A stretch of DNA of 64,000 bases from assembly GCA_032878915.1 (NCBI GenBank), contig JAVQMG010000049.1, positions 2,730,001-2,794,000 of the forward strand. Direction: 5' to 3'. Position numbers and translations under genes: made by a program. The notes under the pieces are model-generated. The model made no database searches, was not told the origin of the DNA, and worked only from the letters and a program-made list of their open reading frames with translations. Below, one piece after another: positions 58,694 through 64,000 of the stretch. How positions within the stretch are numbered: position 1 is the first letter of the stretch; every line of letters begins with the position of its first letter. The DNA comes from Castanopsis chinensis. Taxonomy: Eukaryota; Streptophyta; Magnoliopsida; Fagales; Fagaceae.

Positions 58694-59195
58694 ATGGGTA
58701 GGTTCGCACACCTAGTAGATAGCCCCGAAAAAATAGAGGAGTTTAAGGCCAAATATGGAATCCCACTGGGAGTATCCGTCAAATATTGCAAGCTGAGAGG
58801 GTGGCATGCCGATAGGGATACTGGTGAGGTGGTGATTCCCATGATAGCATTCATAGAAGGGGGAATGAAAATCCCCGTAGGGCTGGTCATTAGTAGCTAT
58901 CTCAGAATGGCTAGATTATCTCCCACACAGTGTGCCCCAAACATGTTTAGAATTCTAGGTGCCGTAGACGCCCTAAACGAAAAACTGGGACTAGGACTTA
59001 CTCACCATGAGGTGAACTGGGTGTACAACCTTCACCATTTGAGGGGGCAGAGATATTACCTAAAATCTAGGCATGCCGAGGTTAGGTTAATTCAATGCCT
59101 TCCCCACTCCAACAAAGGTTTGAACAAGGATTTCCTAATACTGTCCAGGGATTGGCATGACGGTCTCCCCTGTCCGACGAGGGAGGGGGAACTTG
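58694..59195 (+). pseudogene. Antisense ORF exon 1 ('putative gypsy type transposon' domain), unit 2
   Basis: Counterpart of 19747-20248 with the same GTGAGT donor; still open. VVIPMIAFIEGGMKIPVG and SPTQCAPNMFRILG retained. Confidence 0.75.
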
Positions 59196-59302
59196 GTGAG
59201 TATTGGTGTAGTGTTAGCTCTATTTTTCTTCTTTGTTGTCTTTCTATGGTTATGTTTCTCTTTGATTTGCCCTTACTGTTTGCTTTTTGAATACTCACAC
59301 AG

Positions 59303-59883
59303 ATCGCCGCGCACTCACTCGTCGTGCTCACCTCGTCAACTTTGCTCGTTTGGACAAGATTCTAAGAGCCGAGGTATTCGTGCACTCGGACGGTCAGCTT
59401 CACGCAGCACACCTTATCCTTGGGTAAAATCCTATCTCCACTGCATTCCAAGTGCCAAAGTGCGTCATCAAAGAGAAAGACCCACGGCTGCCTAGGATAA
59501 GCGTTGCAGTTGAAGGCTTTCTGCTCCCTGCCGGTGCTCCTATTCCTCAAGGGACTTTCGTCACTGAGCCCGTGAGGATTGTCCCAAGAGCCCTTCCTCT
59601 CACTGCGTCCTCGGCCCGCCCTAAACTGGGTGAAAACTCCTTTTCCCAGCCAATTGCAAAGGAAGAAGAAGAAGAAGAGATCGTTAAACTCTCAAATTCA
59701 AAAGAAGAGTTCAAAGTTTTTGACCGATTTCCATTACCTGGAGACCAGTCTCCTGTTGTCGGCACGCCTTTACTAACATCCTCGGACGCTGACCAACGAC
59801 TCGGGACTATGGGTATACAACGTAGATCTAAACCCAGTCTTAAGGAAGTGCTAGAAGCTCAAGTTGGAGTTGGAGCTTCCTAA
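59303..59883 (+). pseudogene. Antisense ORF exon 2, unit 2, with nonsense codon
   Basis: Counterpart of 20356-20936. TAA at 59425-59427 replaces the Tyr codon of copy 1. Confidence 0.65.
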
Positions 59884-60163
59884 AATGCCCCAGGTGAAGA
59901 CCAAAGATAAGGTCACTGAGAGGATTCCTCTAGTAAAACTTCCTCTTCCTCCCTCAACCTAATCCAAACACTCAGACCCAGCTGATCATAAGAGGAAAAT
60001 GGATCAGCCCAAGGGGAAGGAAGTAGTTGAAGGGGGCAAAGACCTCCCCACTTAAGATGTGGAATAGGAAAGGGGAGGGAAACATGCTCGTCATGTTAAG
60101 ACGAGGTCGAAAAGACGGGCTGATCCCCCGGTAGCCGTCCATGCACCCATTTGGGCTCCCTAG

Positions 60164-60343
60164 ATGAACGTGGATGATCAGGCAGTCACTGCCGATGCTT
60201 CCATAAGGGGATCCAATGAAGGCACCGCAGCTTGCATCGCCGATGCCTTGGAGCAAGTGCTTCTGCTGCCCGAGGACATGGGCGAGTTACGAAGGATGAG
60301 GGATCAGAACGTTTTTATGATCCTGAAGAAAGAATTAGCCATG
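60164..60343 (+). pseudogene. Antisense ORF, later exon fragment, unit 2
   Basis: Counterpart of 21217-21396, ending at the same GTAAAG donor. Confidence 0.5.
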
Positions 60344-60466
60344 GTAAAGTTTTCAATTGAATGTACCTTATCACCCTTTTTTTTTGTTATCATACTTGTT
60401 ATTATTACTTCCTGTTTGATATTAACTGCTTCTGTATGCCACTAACTGACAATACTTTGTGCGTAG

Positions 60467-61138
60467 ACTGTTCAATCTGCGCATAGGGCAGAGGAGATCG
60501 CAGCTAATTCTTATAAGTCACTAAGGGCCAGGGAGGTGAGGCTAGATCACACCCAAAGGGTCTTTGAGCTAAAGGAAAAGAAGCTACAAGAAGTTTCCTC
60601 CAGCTTAACCAAGACAGAAAGTGAAAGGTCTGGCTTGGAGGCTCAGCTCAAGACTACTGATAGGCAGGCCGATGAGAACTTCACCTCTGCCAAGAAGCTG
60701 ATTGAAGGCTTCAAGCAGGACCTTAAGAAAGATGAGGAGGCTAAACAGGAGGCCATTAAGGCTAAGGAGGAGGCACTTGCTAAGGCACGGGAGGCTAAGG
60801 AGATGGTTGGCCAGGCTAAACAGAGCAGCTATGATGTGGGGGTGGCAGAAACTACTGACACCTTTAAATCTCAGGTGCCGAAGGTTTGTAGGGACTACTA
60901 CCTCCAAGTGTGGAAGGAAGCCCTCTCCCAAGCTGGGGTTGATGCTTCCTCTCCCCTATGGAAGGTAGAAAATGCCTACATCCCTCCTGCCATCCGAGTG
61001 GCCACTTTTGGTAAAGCCAAGGATGATGCCGGCTCTTCTGCAGCTGGGATACAAAGAGAGGAAGTTGCTGCTGACACTACTGTTCTTGAGCCCTCCCTTC
61101 CAACGCAAGATGAAAGGGCTCAACCTGAAGATGCATAA
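60467..61138 (+). pseudogene. Antisense ORF, coiled-coil exon, unit 2
   Basis: Counterpart of 21520-22374. Open through KEALSQAGVDASS, where copy 1 has a stop; it ends at a TAA at 61136-61138 (a Gln codon in copy 1). Confidence 0.6.
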
Positions 61139-62018
61139 CTTCCAGTTGCCCCAAAAGAGCTACCCCACAATCCTAAGGCTAGAGAAACTTTGGAGTTAGT
61201 TTTGGCGACTCTGCCTATTATGCTAAAGGGGGGTCCCAAGGGTAAGGAGGTGACTGGAGGATCCTCGGCCTTAACAACAGCTCCAACTGACCCCGAAAAC
61301 CAAGTCCAGCCCAAGCCGTGATGGCCCCTATCTCTATTGCTTTGTTTTTTGTTGCTTCTTTTTTTTTTGTATTTTCTTTCTTCCTCTTTTTTTGGTTTAC
61401 TATAGTTAATTAGTTTCAGCACTTACTTTCTTTCTCTTGTAGTTTGCCAATTTGGTTATGAATGTATAGAAATATTTTTCACTTAATGAGAAGAATTTCC
61501 AATTTGAATCACTGCTTCGTGTTATACTTGGCATTGACAAGTTCTTCTATTATTATTCATGTAATATGGCAAAACGATAGTTTGAATTCATGGCACGCGT
61601 TAATAATCCGATATCATAAGGGCAAAGGAAATTTACGAAACTCATATACTTGCAAATGCTTTAAGTGATGACCATAAGTTTTTACTCAATTCCAATGATG
61701 AATAAGACACTGAAAAAGCAAGATGTTCATGTGAAACCAATTCGGTTAAGACCTGCTTAAAAACTATTTTCATACCAAGATGTTAAGACAAGAAACACTA
61801 ACCTCTCCGATATGTTCCATATTTGAACTAGGGGTGCCTCAAATGTTGCACCGAATAATTAGTAACAAATGAAGTTCCATGAAATCCGCATTTGAGGTAC
61901 CCTTTGCGATCACATACCTGTTAGGTACTTACTAAAGTACTTATCGCTGCAGGACGTATACATGTACCCCGAGGAGTCTGCGCGATCCAATTTTTGTTTA
62001 ACAACTAGCACTAAAACG
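61139..62018. other. Element-internal spacer, unit 2
   Basis: Out-of-frame remainder of the antisense ORF up to about 61322, then AT-rich spacer. No gene. Confidence 0.6.
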
Positions 62019-62618
62019 CTTATTCCTCAAGGCAGAGGATACGAGGATTCAACGTAACCCTGTTTTTGCTTTTATGCCAAGGTAGAGGATCCGAGGACCC
62101 GGCGTAACCCCGTTTTTGCTTTTACACCAAGTTAGAGGATCCAAGGACCCGGCATAATCCTGTTTTTGTTTTTACATCAAGGTAGAGGATCTGAGGACCC
62201 GGCGTAACCCTGTTTTTGCTTTTACATCAAGGTAGAGGATCTGAGGACCCGGCGTAACCCTGTTTTTGTTTATACACCAAGGTAGAGGATCCGAGGACCC
62301 GGCGTAACCCTGTTTTTATTTTTACACCAAGGTAGAGGATCCGAGGACCCGGCGTAACCCTGTTGTTATTTTTACACCAAGGTAGAGGATCCAAGGACCC
62401 GACATAACCCTGTTTTTGTTTTTACACCAAGGTAGAGGATCTGAGGACCCAGCGTAACCCTGTTGTTGTTTTTACACCAAGGTAGAGGATCCGAGGACCC
62501 GACGTAACCCTGTTTTTATTTTTACACCAAGGTAGAGGATCCGAGAACCCGACATAACCCTGTTGTTGTTTTTACGCCAAGATAGAGGATCCGAGGACCC
62601 AGCGTAACCCTGTTTTTG
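62019..62618. repeat. 50-bp tandem repeat, 12 units
   Basis: Same unit as 23071-23620, with one more unit. Confidence 0.97.
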
Positions 62619-62704
62619 TTAAATGATTTATATTAACATTAAGCATGACATAGTAATAATAAAATTAAAGTGGCTAAAGTGCCTTTTATTAATTGTAATA
62701 TCAT

Positions 62705-63858
62705 CGCAAGTTACTTTCATTCCAAGGATGCGGCACAACCTTCTCATCTAAGTCTATAAGATAGTAAGCCCCTATGCTAGCCACTGAAGTGATGTGATAT
62801 GGTCCTTCCCAGTTTGGTCCTAATTTCCCTTATGCTGGATTCTTGGTATTACCCACGACCTTTCTCAATACTAAGTCTCCAGGAGCAAGTGGCCTTGAGT
62901 TCACATGTGAGTCGTACCCTTGCTTTAATTTTTGTTGATAATGAGCCAACTGGATCGTTGCTATTTCTCTCCACTCTTCAACCAGATCTAAGCTCCTTTC
63001 TAGTAGTCTGTCGTTACCGTCCGGAGTGAAGGAACTTGTTCTCATTGTCGGGAATTCAGTTTCTAAAGGAATCACAACCTCGGCGCCATAAGTCATCGAG
63101 AATGGCGTCTCTACCATTGATCGGCGGGGCGTGGTCTGATATGTCCACAAAACATGAGGCAATTCCTCCACCCATCTACCCTTGGCGTCATCGAGCCTTT
63201 TCTTAAACCCGTTGACTATAACTTTGTTGACCGCCTCGGTCTGCCCATTTCCTTGCGGGTAAGCTGGGGTGGAATACCTGTTGATTATGCCGAGGTCACA
63301 GCACTATCATCTGAAAGTCTTACTATCGAACTACAGACTATTATTCGAGATGAGAGTATGGGGAACTCCAAACCTGGTGACAATATTCTTCCACACAAAC
63401 TTCTTTACATCCACATCCTTAATATTCGATAGGGGCTCGGCTTCCACCCATTTGGTGAAATAGTCGATGCCCACTATCAACCACCTCCTATTTCCAGGCG
63501 CCTTCGGGAAGGGTCCCACTATGTCCAGACCCCACTGTGCGAAAGGCCAAGGACTTGTCAGAGGATTGAGCACGCCACCAGGCTGATGAATGTTTGGTGC
63601 AAACCTTTGACATTGATCACATTTCTTTACGTAATTTTGAGCTTCTCGTTGCATATTGGGCCACCAATATCCTTGCGTTAGAACTCTGTGAGCTAGAGAC
63701 CTCGCCCCCATATGACTTCTACAAATTCCCTCGTGTAACTCCTCCAAAAGCTGCTCTGTTGCTTCAGGATGTATACATAGCAGGTATGGCCCAGAAAAGG
63801 ATCGCTTGTACAGTTTATGATCCTCGGACAACAAAAAACGAGGTGCTTTCCTACGCAC
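62705..63858 (-). pseudogene. Integrase of the Tat element, unit 2
   Basis: Here the zinc region is complete (HEGICRSHMGARS through KKCDQCQRF) and runs on into the core WGLDIVGPFPKAPGNRRW, then stops at 63331 after LISN-N-S-L (copy 1 has SDNGL). A second stop, absent from copy 1, lies in the C-terminal part at 62830-62832 after TKNPA. Both units therefore lost integrase, partly by different mutations. Confidence 0.9.
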
Positions 63859-64000
63859 CTTGTCCGCCTAGACCTTTTCCTCTAGCAGAATGTCATCTTT
63901 AAGAAATGATACAATGGGGTCCATCCAACTAGGTCCCGTCCTGATCTGATGAATTTGGATAATACCTCCCATCATTCCCGAGGGTTTAGGTAAGTCCTCG

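Larger units (their letters stand above)
38931..64000 (+). repeat. Right arm of the ~39-kb direct duplication (cut by the window end)
   Basis: Second copy of 1-25002, carrying the same genes and the same transposon insertions at matching positions. The Mutator-like element, the LINE fragments and the Tat retrotransposon were therefore present before the duplication. Homology is still running at base 64000, so the remainder of the unit lies outside the window. An uncollapsed second haplotype placed next to the first would give the same picture and cannot be excluded from sequence alone. Confidence 0.97.
57416..64000 (-). mobile_element. Tat-lineage Ty3/gypsy element, unit 2 (cut by window end)
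   Basis: Same insertion as 18505-29279; only the 3' LTR, antisense ORF, tandem repeat, integrase and the start of the region towards RNase H are inside the window. It carries its own decay mutations besides those shared with unit 1. Confidence 0.95.

Overview
The window looks like nuclear DNA of a woody dicot. It is AT-rich and intron-bearing, with TIR-NB-LRR (TNL) immune receptor genes, a plant Tat-lineage Ty3/gypsy retrotransposon, a Mutator-like element and many GA/AAT microsatellites. A Fagaceae-type tree such as oak is my guess from the general look of the repeats; the sequence does not prove it. I saw no rRNA, tRNA, CRISPR or prokaryotic features.

The dominant structure is a direct duplication. 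Bases 1-25002 recur at 38931-64000, with an offset of about 38.9-39.0 kb. The window is therefore one whole unit (about 1-38930) plus the first two-thirds of a second. Both arms are cut by the window edges, so the true breakpoints and total copy number are not visible.

Each unit reads, left to right: (i) about 4.2 kb with no convincing gene except a possible Myb/SANT-like relic; (ii) two copies of a 0.9-kb direct repeat, each with a decayed LINE reverse-transcriptase fragment, about 3.04 kb apart; (iii) a relic of the 5' end of an eEF1B-beta gene; (iv) a five-exon TNL gene on the minus strand whose first intron holds a 1.27-kb non-autonomous Mutator-like element; (v) promoter-proximal repeats, microsatellites and AT-rich DNA; (vi) a decayed Tat-type retrotransposon on the minus strand. 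That element has gag, protease, RT, two RNase H domains and integrase, a 50-bp tandem repeat, and an antisense intron-containing ORF of the 'putative gypsy type transposon' family next to its 3' LTR. Unit 1 then has about 9.7 kb not seen again in this window: a diverged, rearranged copy of the retrotransposon's left flank, a receptor-kinase C-terminal relic and AT-rich DNA.

The two TNLs are the only plausible functional genes. Copy 2 (47285-53071) has an open frame through TIR, NB-ARC, LRR and post-LRR (C-JID) domains, ending in a lysine/arginine-rich tail. Copy 1 (8732-14109) has a 7-nt length difference in its last exon that shifts frame and removes the second half of the C-JID and the tail. 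By eye the exons differ between copies by about 3-5% in patches, while intron 1 and several flanking blocks differ by a few tenths of a percent. This is the reverse of the neutral expectation and fits gene conversion plus diversifying selection on a receptor cluster. A tandemly placed second haplotype in the assembly must also be excluded. Splice sites and percentages are my own reading, with no transcript or database support.
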